Source of the DNA: HTCC5015 sp051747425 | GTDB lineage: Bacteria > Pseudomonadota > Gammaproteobacteria > HTCC5015 | DNA length: 64,000 nt | Assembly: GCA_051747425.1 (NCBI GenBank) | Contig: JBNJGD010000001.1 | Location: forward strand, 62,001-126,000 | Direction: 5' to 3' | Shown here: piece by piece, positions 1-8,304 of the stretch | How the letters are laid out: each line of letters begins with the position of its first letter | Position numbering within the stretch: position 1 is the stretch's first letter | The notes under the pieces: model-generated | What the model saw: the letters and a program-made list of their open reading frames with translations, nothing else | The model's database searches: none | Told to the model about the DNA's origin: nothing | Position numbers and translations under genes: made by a program

Positions 1-1
1 G

Positions 2-517
2 GTGCTGAAAAAGGGGGACGCCCTCAACATTGATATCACCGTGATCAAGGACGGCTACCACGGCGACACCAGCAAAATGTTTTTTGTCGGCGAACCCAAA
101 ATTCAGGCAAAACGACTGTCGGAGGTGGCCCGGGAATGCCTGCTTCAGGCCATTCATATTGTCAAACCGGGCGTCACCCTGGGCGACATTGGCGCTGTGA
201 TTCAGGAACACGCCGAGAAGCACCGCTATTCCGTGGTTCGGGATTTTTGCGGCCACGGCATTGGCCGCGGCTTTCACGAGGAGCCCCAGGTACTCCACTA
301 CGGCAAGGCCGGCACAGGCATGCCACTGGAAGCGGGCATGTGCTTTACCATTGAGCCGATGATCAACGCCGGCAAGCCCGGGGTAAAAATCCTCCCCGAC
401 CAATGGACCGCTGTTACCCGCGACCGCAGCCTTTCGGCCCAGTGGGAACACACCCTGGGCGTTACAGAAAACGGCTATGAAGTGTTCACACGGCGCAACG
501 AAGAAGGCGACCTCTGA
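2..517 (+). CDS. map: Methionine aminopeptidase type I, C-terminal part (5' end outside window)
   Basis: This enzyme removes the initiator methionine from new proteins in the cytosol. The frame is already open at the first bases, and the 171 visible residues are roughly the last two thirds of a type I enzyme. All five metal ligands are present in the expected order and spacing: Asp11 and Asp22 (eleven apart), His85 in a GHGIG context, Glu118 in TIEPM and Glu149 in the final WEH segment. The true start lies upstream of the window. The stop overlaps the glnD start (TGATG), so the two genes are probably translationally coupled, an order common in gammaproteobacteria. Confidence 0.95.
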   Translation: MLKKGDALNIDITVIKDGYHGDTSKMFFVGEPKIQAKRLSEVARECLLQAIHIVKPGVTLGDIGAVIQEHAEKHRYSVVRDFCGHGIGRGFHEEPQVLHYGKAGTGMPLEAGMCFTIEPMINAGKPGVKILPDQWTAVTRDRSLSAQWEHTLGVTENGYEVFTRRNEEGDL

Positions 518-3174
518 TGCTGTTGGAGCAGGCCATCCCCTCACCGGCCGCTCTCGAGGCCGCTCTTGGATCGGACCAGTCGATCAAAAACCTCCACGAA
601 CTGCTGGAGCACGGCAGTAACATTCTCGACGATGCCTTTCGCGCCGGCGCTCCCGTTGAGGAGCTGGTGCACTGTCGGGGCAAAATGGTCGATGCTCTGA
701 TGGAAGTGCTCTGGCGACACTATTTCGCCGATATCGATCTGCCGATCGCCCTGGTGGCCGTGGGCGGTTACGGGCGCGGCGAGCTGCATCCCCACTCCGA
801 TGTCGACATCATGCTGCTGATCGGCAGCGAAGACACTCGCCACTACGGTGGTCAAATTGAACAGTTCATTACCCTGCTCTGGGACCTGGGTCTGGACATC
901 GGTCACAGCGTGCGCTCCCTGACCGATGTGGAGCGCGAAGCCACCCAGGATGTGACGGTACTCACCAATATGATGGAGTCCCGCCGGCTGGCCGGCGACG
1001 CCACGCTCTTCGAACAAATGCAGGACATCGTCGCCCGGGAGTCGCTGTGGCCGATCCAGGACTTCTACCGCGCCAAGCTGAGCGAGCAGGAGAGCCGCTA
1101 CAAGAAGTTCGACAACGACGCCTACAAGCTCGAGCCCAACATCAAGGACGGCCCCGGCGGCCTGCGAGACATCCAGAACATCAACTGGGTGGCCAAGCGC
1201 TTCTACAATGTCAACACGCTCAAAGAGATTACCGAGCTGGGCTTTCTCAGCGAACAGGAGACCGCCCAGCTGCTCGAGGGCCGGGCCCTGCTCTGGCGTA
1301 TTCGCTGGGGCCTGCACAGCCTCGCCGGGCGCGGCGAAAACCGCTTGCGCTTCGACCTCCAGCGCCAGCTGGCCACGCTCTTCGGCTACGAGGATCGTCC
1401 CGAGCAGCCCAATGCGGCGGTTGAGACCTTCATGCAGAGCTACTACCGCACGGTGATCCGCCTCGAGCGCCTCAACGAGATGTTGCTGCAGCTGCTGCGC
1501 GAGGCCATATTCCCGGTGGAAACGCCCACGCTGACGCCCCTCAACGACCGCTTCCACATTCGCAACGGCTACCTGGAAGTGAGCCGCGCCGATGTCTTCA
1601 GCGAGACGCCCTCGGCGCTGCTGGAAGTCTTCGAGCTGATGCAGAAGCACCACGACATCGAGGGCATCGGTGCCCAGACCATTCGCCTGATTCGCGAGCA
1701 CCGCGACGACATCGACGAGGACTTTCGTGCCGATCCGCGCAACCAGGCCCTTTTCCTGCGGTTACTCAAGCAGCCGGTGGGCGTTACCCGCGAATTTCGC
1801 CGTATGAACCGCTACGGCATTCTCGCCCGCTATCTGCCCGAGTTCGGCCACCTGGTGGGCCGGATGCAATTCGACCTGTTCCATGTCTATACGGTGGATC
1901 AACACACCATCGCCGTGCTCGGCTTTGCCCGCATCTTCACCATCGACGAGGGCCGCCGCCGCTTCCCCGCCCAGTGCGAGATCTACGACCGCCTGGAAAA
2001 GCCCGAGCTTCTCCACATTGCCGCCCTCTTCCACGACATCGGCAAGGGCCACGGCGGCGACCACTCCGAAATCGGCGCCGACATCGCCGAGCAGTTCTGC
2101 CGCCGCCACGGCATCAGCCGCGCCGACACCCAGCTGATCGTCTGGCTGGTGCGCCACCACCTGGTAATGTCCATGACCGCCCAGCGCAAGGACATCAGCG
2201 ACACCCAGGAGATTCAGGCCTTCAGCGAATTTGTCGGCAACCAGCGCTATCTGGACTATCTCTACCTCCTGACCATTGCCGACACCAACGGCACCAACCC
2301 CAACCTTTGGACCAGCTGGAAAGAGCGGCTGCTCTACGAACTCTACGACCGCGTCTCGCGCAACCTGCGCCGGGGCATGGCCCACGGCATGGACGCCGAG
2401 GAAATCGCCGCCGAGCGCCAGGAAAAGGCGCTGGAGCGACTCGAGTACAGCGACCTGGATGTCAACGCCATCCGCACCCTCTGGCAACAGCTGCCCACCG
2501 ACTACTTTCTGCGCCACTCCTCGGACGAGGTCGCCTGGCACACCCAGGTCATCCTGCGCAGTGAGGAGGAGCAGCTGCCGGTGGTCGCCATCAAGGAGCG
2601 GGCCAAGCGCGGCGGCACCCCCGTGTTTATCTACGGCCACGGCCGCGACGACTTTTTCGCCCACGCCGTAATCACCTTTGCCCGGGTGGGGCTGAGCATT
2701 GTCGACGCCCGGATTCTGAGCGCCAAAGACGGCCGGGCACTGGACACCTTCATGGTGCTCGAGCCCGACAACAGCCCGGTTGAAGACCCCGACCGTCGCC
2801 AGCAAATCGTCCGCGCCCTGCACAGCGCCCTGCTCAATCCGGCCCATGTCAACGAAGTACCCAAACAGAGAACCCCCAATAAACTCAAGCACTTCGATGT
2901 AAAAACTCAAATCAACCTGAGCTCGACATCGGACAACCGCTTTACCGTGGTCGAGGTGATTGCCGCCGACCGCCCCGGCCTGCTGGCCCACATCGGCCAG
3001 GCCTTTATCGAAACCGACACCCGCGTCCACAACGCCAAGATCAACACCATTGGCGAGCGCGTCGACGACATCTTTTTTGTCACCGATGAAGACAACCACC
3101 CCCTCAGCGACCCGGATGCCATTGAGCGCTTCACGCAAACACTGACGCGCTGGATCGACACCGCCCAGCAATAG
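517..3174 (+). CDS. glnD: Bifunctional uridylyltransferase/uridylyl-removing enzyme GlnD
   Basis: GlnD is the cytosolic nitrogen sensor that uridylylates PII proteins when glutamine is low and removes UMP when it is high. At 885 residues it has the usual family length. The domains run in order: a nucleotidyltransferase core near residues 80-100 (GGYGRGELHPHSDVD), the GlnD-specific helical middle, an HD domain near 500 (LHIAALFHDIGKG) that carries the UMP-removing activity, and two C-terminal ACT domains (the last one near VVEVIAADRPGLLAHIG). The ATG overlaps the map stop codon. dapE follows after about 10 bp. Confidence 0.97.
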   Translation: MLLEQAIPSPAALEAALGSDQSIKNLHELLEHGSNILDDAFRAGAPVEELVHCRGKMVDALMEVLWRHYFADIDLPIALVAVGGYGRGELHPHSDVDIMLLIGSEDTRHYGGQIEQFITLLWDLGLDIGHSVRSLTDVEREATQDVTVLTNMMESRRLAGDATLFEQMQDIVARESLWPIQDFYRAKLSEQESRYKKFDNDAYKLEPNIKDGPGGLRDIQNINWVAKRFYNVNTLKEITELGFLSEQETAQLLEGRALLWRIRWGLHSLAGRGENRLRFDLQRQLATLFGYEDRPEQPNAAVETFMQSYYRTVIRLERLNEMLLQLLREAIFPVETPTLTPLNDRFHIRNGYLEVSRADVFSETPSALLEVFELMQKHHDIEGIGAQTIRLIREHRDDIDEDFRADPRNQALFLRLLKQPVGVTREFRRMNRYGILARYLPEFGHLVGRMQFDLFHVYTVDQHTIAVLGFARIFTIDEGRRRFPAQCEIYDRLEKPELLHIAALFHDIGKGHGGDHSEIGADIAEQFCRRHGISRADTQLIVWLVRHHLVMSMTAQRKDISDTQEIQAFSEFVGNQRYLDYLYLLTIADTNGTNPNLWTSWKERLLYELYDRVSRNLRRGMAHGMDAEEIAAERQEKALERLEYSDLDVNAIRTLWQQLPTDYFLRHSSDEVAWHTQVILRSEEEQLPVVAIKERAKRGGTPVFIYGHGRDDFFAHAVITFARVGLSIVDARILSAKDGRALDTFMVLEPDNSPVEDPDRRQQIVRALHSALLNPAHVNEVPKQRTPNKLKHFDVKTQINLSSTSDNRFTVVEVIAADRPGLLAHIGQAFIETDTRVHNAKINTIGERVDDIFFVTDEDNHPLSDPDAIERFTQTLTRWIDTAQQ

Positions 3175-3185
3175 ACTCAACAGGA

Positions 3186-4328
3186 ATGGCCATGTCAGAG
3201 ACACTGGAACTCGCCCGCGAATTGATCCGCCGCCCCTCGGTCACCCCCGAGGACGCCGGCTGTCAGCCGCTGATGATCGAAAGGCTGGAGGCCATCGGCT
3301 TTGTCGTCGAACACCTGCGCTTTGGCGATGTCGACAACTTCTGGGCCCGCCGCGGCGACAGCGGCCCCCTCTTCTGCTTTGCCGGGCACACCGATGTCGT
3401 CCCAACCGGGCCGGAGTCGGACTGGACGCACCCGCCCTTCGCCGCCGAAGTGGTCGACGGCCAGCTCCACGGCCGCGGCGCAGCCGATATGAAGGGCAGC
3501 CTCGCCGCCATGGTGGTGGCCTGCGAGCAGTTTGTCACCGAACACCCGGACCACCGGGGGTCCATTGCCTTTCTGATCACCAGCGACGAGGAGGGCCCCG
3601 CCGACAACGGAACGGTCAAAGTGATCGAGTGGCTGGAATCGCGCGGTGAGAAAATCAACTGCTGCCTGGTGGGCGAACCCTCCAGCAGCGACACCGTCGG
3701 AGATGTCATCAAAAACGGCCGCCGGGGCTCCCTGGGCGCAGTGCTCACCGTCAAGGGCGTGCAGGGCCATGTGGCCTACCCCCACCTGGCGCGCAACCCC
3801 GTGCACCAGGCGGCTCCCGCCCTGGCCGAGCTGGCCGCGACCAAATGGGACAGTGGCAACGACCACTTCCCCGCCACCAGCTTCCAGATCAGTAACATCC
3901 ACGCCGGTACCGGCGCCAGCAATGTGATCCCCGGCAGCTGCGAAGTGACCTTGAATTTCCGCTTCTCCACCGAAACCACCGAGGCCGAACTGCGCCAGCG
4001 CGCCGAGGCCATTCTCGAGAAGCACGGCCTCGACTATCACATCGACTGGAAACTCTCGGGACAGCCCTTTCTCACTGCCGAGGGCGAACTGGTAGCCGCC
4101 GCACAAAAGGCCATTGCCGGAATCACCGGCGGTGAAACGCAACTCTCCACCGCCGGCGGCACCTCCGACGGCCGCTTTATCGCCCCCACCGGCGCCCAGG
4201 TCGTCGAACTCGGCCCTGTCAACGCCACCATCCACCAGGTGGACGAGCACACCGACGCAGCAGAACTCGACACACTGCGCCGCATCTACCAAAGCACCCT
4301 GGAAGAACTGCTATTAAAAGAGCGCTAA
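3186..4328 (+). CDS. dapE: Succinyl-diaminopimelate desuccinylase DapE
   Basis: DapE hydrolyses N-succinyl-LL-diaminopimelate to LL-DAP in lysine and peptidoglycan synthesis. The 380-residue M20-family protein shows the metal-binding pattern of DapE: FAGHTDVVPTG, RGAADMKG, the DEEGPA catalytic glutamate segment, and a late histidine in the TIHQVDEH stretch. Two in-frame ATG codons sit at the start (MAM); the first is used here, the second six bases on is equally possible. The gene ends four bases before the convergent yejF-type ATPase gene, with no visible hairpin between them. Confidence 0.96.
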   Translation: MAMSETLELARELIRRPSVTPEDAGCQPLMIERLEAIGFVVEHLRFGDVDNFWARRGDSGPLFCFAGHTDVVPTGPESDWTHPPFAAEVVDGQLHGRGAADMKGSLAAMVVACEQFVTEHPDHRGSIAFLITSDEEGPADNGTVKVIEWLESRGEKINCCLVGEPSSSDTVGDVIKNGRRGSLGAVLTVKGVQGHVAYPHLARNPVHQAAPALAELAATKWDSGNDHFPATSFQISNIHAGTGASNVIPGSCEVTLNFRFSTETTEAELRQRAEAILEKHGLDYHIDWKLSGQPFLTAEGELVAAAQKAIAGITGGETQLSTAGGTSDGRFIAPTGAQVVELGPVNATIHQVDEHTDAAELDTLRRIYQSTLEELLLKER

Positions 4329-4331
4329 TGG

Positions 4332-5954
4332 CTAGCGGGCGCTCTCTGGCGCCTGAGTGTACAACCGGGGCACGGCGGCGATCAGGGTCTGGGTGTAGGC
4401 GTGTTCGGGGTGCAGCAGCACTTGCTCCGCCGGGCCGCGTTCGACGATTTTTCCCTGCTTCATCACCGCCACTTCATCGGCAAAGGCTTCAACCACGGCG
4501 ATGTCGTGGGTGATCAACAGGTAGCTCAGGCCGCGCTCGCGCTGGAGGCGTTTGAGTAGCTGGAGTATTTGCGCCTGGACCGAAACATCCAGGGCGCTGG
4601 TGGGCTCGTCGAGGATCAGCACTTCCGGATCCACCGCCAGGGCCCGGGCAATACCGATGCGCTGGCGCTGGCCGCCCGAAAACTCGTGGGGATAGCGTTC
4701 GGTCGCTTCGCGGTTGAGGCCGACCTCGGCCAGCAACTCACCGGCCTGACGGCGGCAGTCATCGGCCGACAGTTCCGGGCGCAGTGTACGCATGCCCTCG
4801 GTGAGAATATCCCCCACCAGCATGCGCGGATTGAGCGAGGAGAAGGGATCCTGAAAGACCACCTGAACGCGGCGGCGATAGCGGGTCTGCTGGGCGCGCT
4901 TGCCCATCACCACGAGTTCGCCGTCAAGTTGCACCTCACCCGCGTTCAGGGGCTCGAGCTGCAGCAGTGCCTTGGCCAGGGTGGTCTTGCCGCTGCCCGA
5001 CTCCCCCACCAGCGCCAACGTACGACCCCGGGGCAGGCTCAGGGAGACATCGTCCACCGCCCGCACCGGCTCTTTGGTCCGCTGCCAAAAGCGCCGCTTG
5101 GCGGCAAAGTGAACGCTGCCTCCGAGCAGACTCAGCACATCGCCGCTCTCTTCCGCAGCGGTGGGGTCCTCGCGCTTGTCCCAGCCCGGCAGGGCGTCGA
5201 ACAGGGCCCGCGAGTATTCGTGTTGCGGCTCGGCAAAAAAGGGATCGGCGGCGTTGCGCTCGACAATCGCGCCCTCGCGCATAACCGCCACATGGTCGGC
5301 GACTTCCCGGACCACGCCCAAATCGTGGGTGATAAAGAGCACGGCCATTCCCAGGCGGCGCTGCAGGTCGGCGATCAATTCCAGCACCTGGGCCTGGATG
5401 GTGACATCCAGCGCCGTGGTGGGTTCGTCGGCGATCAGCAGCTCGGGCTGGCCGGCCAGCGCGGCGGCAATCACCACCCGCTGGCGCATGCCGCCGGAGA
5501 GCTCGTGGGGGTACTGCTCATAGCACTGCGCCGGGTGCTGAATGCCCACCTGGTCGAGCAGCTCAACGGCGCGTTTTCGGGCATCTCGCCGGCGGGTGCC
5601 GGCGTGCAACATCAGCACTTCGTCGATCTGGTGGCCGATCTTGAGCACCGGGTTCAGCGCCACCATGGGCTCCTGGAAAATCATGCCCATATTGAGTCCG
5701 CGCACCCGGCGCATGTCCGACTCGGGCAGGCGCAACAAGTCGCGACCCTGGAACAGTACCTGGCCGCTGCGTACCCGCGCCGCCTGGGGCAGAAGTCGCA
5801 TCAGGGCCGAGGCGGTCATCGACTTGCCGCTGCCCGACTCGCCCACCAGCGCCAGGGTCTGCTCCGGCTCGATGTCAAAACCGACCCGATCGACCACCCG
5901 CTGGCCACCGATATCAATGCTCAGGCCACTGACCTGCAAAAGGCGCTCGCTCAT
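4332..5954 (-). CDS. yejF: Peptide ABC importer, double ATPase subunit (YejF type)
   Basis: This subunit powers an oligopeptide importer in the inner membrane. The 540-residue protein is two fused ATPase domains, each with a Walker A (GESGSGKSMT, then GESGSGKTTL), a signature (LSGGMRQRV, FSGGQRQRI) and a Walker B (LLIADEPTTALD, LILDEPTSALD) followed by the switch histidine in LFITHD and LLITHD. The start was placed at MSERLLQ because it overlaps the permease stop by 4 bp (ATGA) and gives the family length; the frame stays open upstream but only inside the permease gene. It is the last gene of a four-gene leftward operon. Confidence 0.94.
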   Translation of the reverse strand: MSERLLQVSGLSIDIGGQRVVDRVGFDIEPEQTLALVGESGSGKSMTASALMRLLPQAARVRSGQVLFQGRDLLRLPESDMRRVRGLNMGMIFQEPMVALNPVLKIGHQIDEVLMLHAGTRRRDARKRAVELLDQVGIQHPAQCYEQYPHELSGGMRQRVVIAAALAGQPELLIADEPTTALDVTIQAQVLELIADLQRRLGMAVLFITHDLGVVREVADHVAVMREGAIVERNAADPFFAEPQHEYSRALFDALPGWDKREDPTAAEESGDVLSLLGGSVHFAAKRRFWQRTKEPVRAVDDVSLSLPRGRTLALVGESGSGKTTLAKALLQLEPLNAGEVQLDGELVVMGKRAQQTRYRRRVQVVFQDPFSSLNPRMLVGDILTEGMRTLRPELSADDCRRQAGELLAEVGLNREATERYPHEFSGGQRQRIGIARALAVDPEVLILDEPTSALDVSVQAQILQLLKRLQRERGLSYLLITHDIAVVEAFADEVAVMKQGKIVERGPAEQVLLHPEHAYTQTLIAAVPRLYTQAPESAR

Positions 5955-7327
5955 GGGGTGGCCTCCTTGAGTCGCGGGTCGAAGGCGTCGCGGACGGCGT
6001 CGGCAAACAGGTTGGCGCTGAGCACCAACACAAACATGGCCACCAGCGAGGCGGTCAGCGACCACCAGACCACCGGCTCGCGAGCCAGCTCGAGTCGCGC
6101 GCTGTTAATCATGTTGCCCCAGCTGTGCATGGTGGGGTCGACGCCGATCTCGACATAGGCCAACACGGCCTCGGCCAGCACCAGGCCACTGAAGTCGATC
6201 ACGATGGTAATCAGGACAATGTGCATCACATTGGGCAGCAGGTGGCGCAACATGATCACCGGCGAGCCGACGCCAAAGGCCCTGGCCGCCACCACATAGT
6301 CCGCCGAGCGCAGCTTGAGGGTTTCGGCGCGCAGCAGACGGCACAGACCTGTCCAGCTGGTGATGCCCAGGATCAGGCAGATAAACAGCAGCCGCCAGTC
6401 GGCGCGCTGGGCCACGGATTGAAACTGATCAGAGTGGTTGTACATGTAGACATCCAGCATCAGGACCGCCGCGGCAATCAGCAAAACGCCGGGGATGGCG
6501 TTGAGCGTGGTGTAAATGTACTGGACGACATCGTCGACCCAGCCGCGGAAGTAGCCCGCCATCAGCCCCAGCGCCAGGGCGAAGGGCAGCATCACCAGGG
6601 TGGTCAGGGTGCCGATCACCAGCCCGGTGCGCACGCTCTTCATGCTGATGTAGAAGACATCGTAGCCGACCTTGTCGGTGCCCCAGATGTGGTAGTACTG
6701 CCCCAGGTGCCAGGCGGCGCCCAGCACCGCGCTGATCAGCAACCAGGTCACTGCGGCACTGCGCGCCGGGCTGTGTCGGCCCACCAGGTGGCGCAAGCGG
6801 CGGCCGGTAGTCACCGGACAGCCCCGGGCCGTCAGAACGAGCACCCCCAGCAAACCGGAGAGGCCGATCAAAAGCCCCAAAGAGCCGCCGAGGGCGGCCT
6901 TGGCGGCAATGTCCTCAGCACGCTGGTCTTCGGACTCGAGATGAGAGCCGGCGTGTTTCAGCCGGGGCAGGACCCTTTGCGGCTGACCGTTTTCGTCGAC
7001 CTGCATTTCCCGGCTGAGGCCGTGGATGGCAAAGGGCGCCGAGTAACTCTTTTCCACCTGGGTGCGCATGGGCGTCATGGCCCAGTCCAGGGCACTGACG
7101 GGCTCGCTCTCGGCGCCCTCCCCGCTCTGGGTCCAGTGCACCGAGTCGGCCAGGCCGATCACAGCGTAGATGCCCAGGATCACGGCCGCCACCGCCGCCG
7201 TGTGCCCCCTGAAGACGCGCCCCCAGGGCTGGCGCAGATGGGCGTGGCGCATTACCTGCACCGCGTAGACCATCAGCAACAGCACCAGTGCCCAGATAAA
7301 GTAGTCGGTCACATAAAAACTCAACAT
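5951..7327 (-). CDS. yejE: Peptide ABC importer, permease (YejE type, enlarged)
   Basis: This is the second inner-membrane permease of the peptide importer. The C-terminal half holds the binding-protein-dependent permease core, including the EAA-type loop (ARAFGVGSPVIMLRHLLPN). At 458 residues it is about 115 longer than Escherichia coli YejE. The extra length is an N-terminal membrane segment, a hydrophilic stretch of about 100 residues (near 65-160) probably facing the periplasm, and additional hydrophobic helices before the core. Its ends overlap both neighbours by 1-4 bp, showing one polycistronic unit. Confidence 0.9.
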   Translation of the reverse strand: MLSFYVTDYFIWALVLLLMVYAVQVMRHAHLRQPWGRVFRGHTAAVAAVILGIYAVIGLADSVHWTQSGEGAESEPVSALDWAMTPMRTQVEKSYSAPFAIHGLSREMQVDENGQPQRVLPRLKHAGSHLESEDQRAEDIAAKAALGGSLGLLIGLSGLLGVLVLTARGCPVTTGRRLRHLVGRHSPARSAAVTWLLISAVLGAAWHLGQYYHIWGTDKVGYDVFYISMKSVRTGLVIGTLTTLVMLPFALALGLMAGYFRGWVDDVVQYIYTTLNAIPGVLLIAAAVLMLDVYMYNHSDQFQSVAQRADWRLLFICLILGITSWTGLCRLLRAETLKLRSADYVVAARAFGVGSPVIMLRHLLPNVMHIVLITIVIDFSGLVLAEAVLAYVEIGVDPTMHSWGNMINSARLELAREPVVWWSLTASLVAMFVLVLSANLFADAVRDAFDPRLKEATP

Positions 7328-8304
7328 CAGTTCAACCTCACCCGGGGGTCCACCAGCGTGTAGGAAATGTCGGTCATCAGCAGACCGACGATGTAGAGCA
7401 CCGCACCCAGAAACACCATCGAGCGAACGATGGCAAAGTCCTGTGACTGAATGGCTTCAATGGTGTAACTGCCCAACCCCGGAATGCCGAAAAAGGACTC
7501 CACCAGCAGGCTGCCCATAAACAGCATGGGCAAGACCACCACGACACCGGTCAGAATGGGAATCAGGCCGTTGCGCAGGATATGGTGAAACAATACGCGG
7601 GGCTCGGACAGGCCCTTGGCCCTGGCGGTGCGCACATACTCCTTTTCCATCTCCTCGAGGAAGATCGTCCGATACCAGCGCGAACCGGCGCCAATGCCGC
7701 TGAACACGCCAATCAGCACCGGCAGGATCACAAACTTCAGGGTATTGCCCTCCGGGCTGTAGCCGGAGATGGGGACCAGCGAAAGCATCTTGCCGAAGAA
7801 AAACTGGCCACCAATGATGTAGAACAGCGCGGAAACCGACATGATCGCCACACACAGGGTCACGCCCCAGTAGTCGATGTAGCGGCCGCGGAAAAACGCC
7901 ATCAACAGCGCAAAACTGATATTAACCATGAGGCCGATCAACAGCGTCGGCACGGCAATGGCCAGGCTCGGCCACATGCGCTGCTGGATGTCGGCGCCAA
8001 TGTCCCGCCCGGACTCGGACTGGCCAAAATCGAACCAGAACAGACTCAGTGATTTGTCCACAAACACCGTATCGCCAAATTTTTCGACACCCTCGGCGGC
8101 GGCGTTGAAAAACAGCGGCTTGTCGTAACCGCGCTGGCGCTTCCAGCTCTCCACCTGCTCTTCGGTAATGTGCTTGTCGCCGAGGTACAGGCGGGCCATG
8201 TCGTCCGGCGAGTTGATACTGAAAAACAGCACAAAGGTAATGACATTGACGCCCAGCAGGATCGGCAGTGCGTAGAGCGCTCTTCTCAGAATGTATTCAA
8301 TCAC
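7327..8304 (-). CDS. yejB: Peptide ABC importer, permease (YejB type)
   Basis: This is the first permease of the importer. The N-terminus (MIEYILRRALYALPILLGVN) is typical of DppB/YejB proteins, and the EAA loop appears as ARAKGLSEPRVLFHHILRNG. The start is GTG, chosen because it overlaps the stop of the upstream binding-protein gene in a GTGA and begins exactly at the conserved N-terminus; a longer open frame upstream lacks family similarity. The 325-residue length is a little short of E. coli YejB, mainly in the loop after the first helix. Confidence 0.92.
   Translation of the reverse strand: MIEYILRRALYALPILLGVNVITFVLFFSINSPDDMARLYLGDKHITEEQVESWKRQRGYDKPLFFNAAAEGVEKFGDTVFVDKSLSLFWFDFGQSESGRDIGADIQQRMWPSLAIAVPTLLIGLMVNISFALLMAFFRGRYIDYWGVTLCVAIMSVSALFYIIGGQFFFGKMLSLVPISGYSPEGNTLKFVILPVLIGVFSGIGAGSRWYRTIFLEEMEKEYVRTARAKGLSEPRVLFHHILRNGLIPILTGVVVVLPMLFMGSLLVESFFGIPGLGSYTIEAIQSQDFAIVRSMVFLGAVLYIVGLLMTDISYTLVDPRVRLN

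Noticed and set aside
541..3204. Two long reverse-strand open frames (386 and 480 codons) across glnD
   Set aside because: Alanine/valine/glycine-rich translations without domains, opposite a perfect glnD. They arise from third-position GC bias.
4569..6158. 529-codon forward open frame across the yejF-type gene
   Set aside because: It is antisense to a double ATPase with every motif intact and has no recognisable domain of its own.
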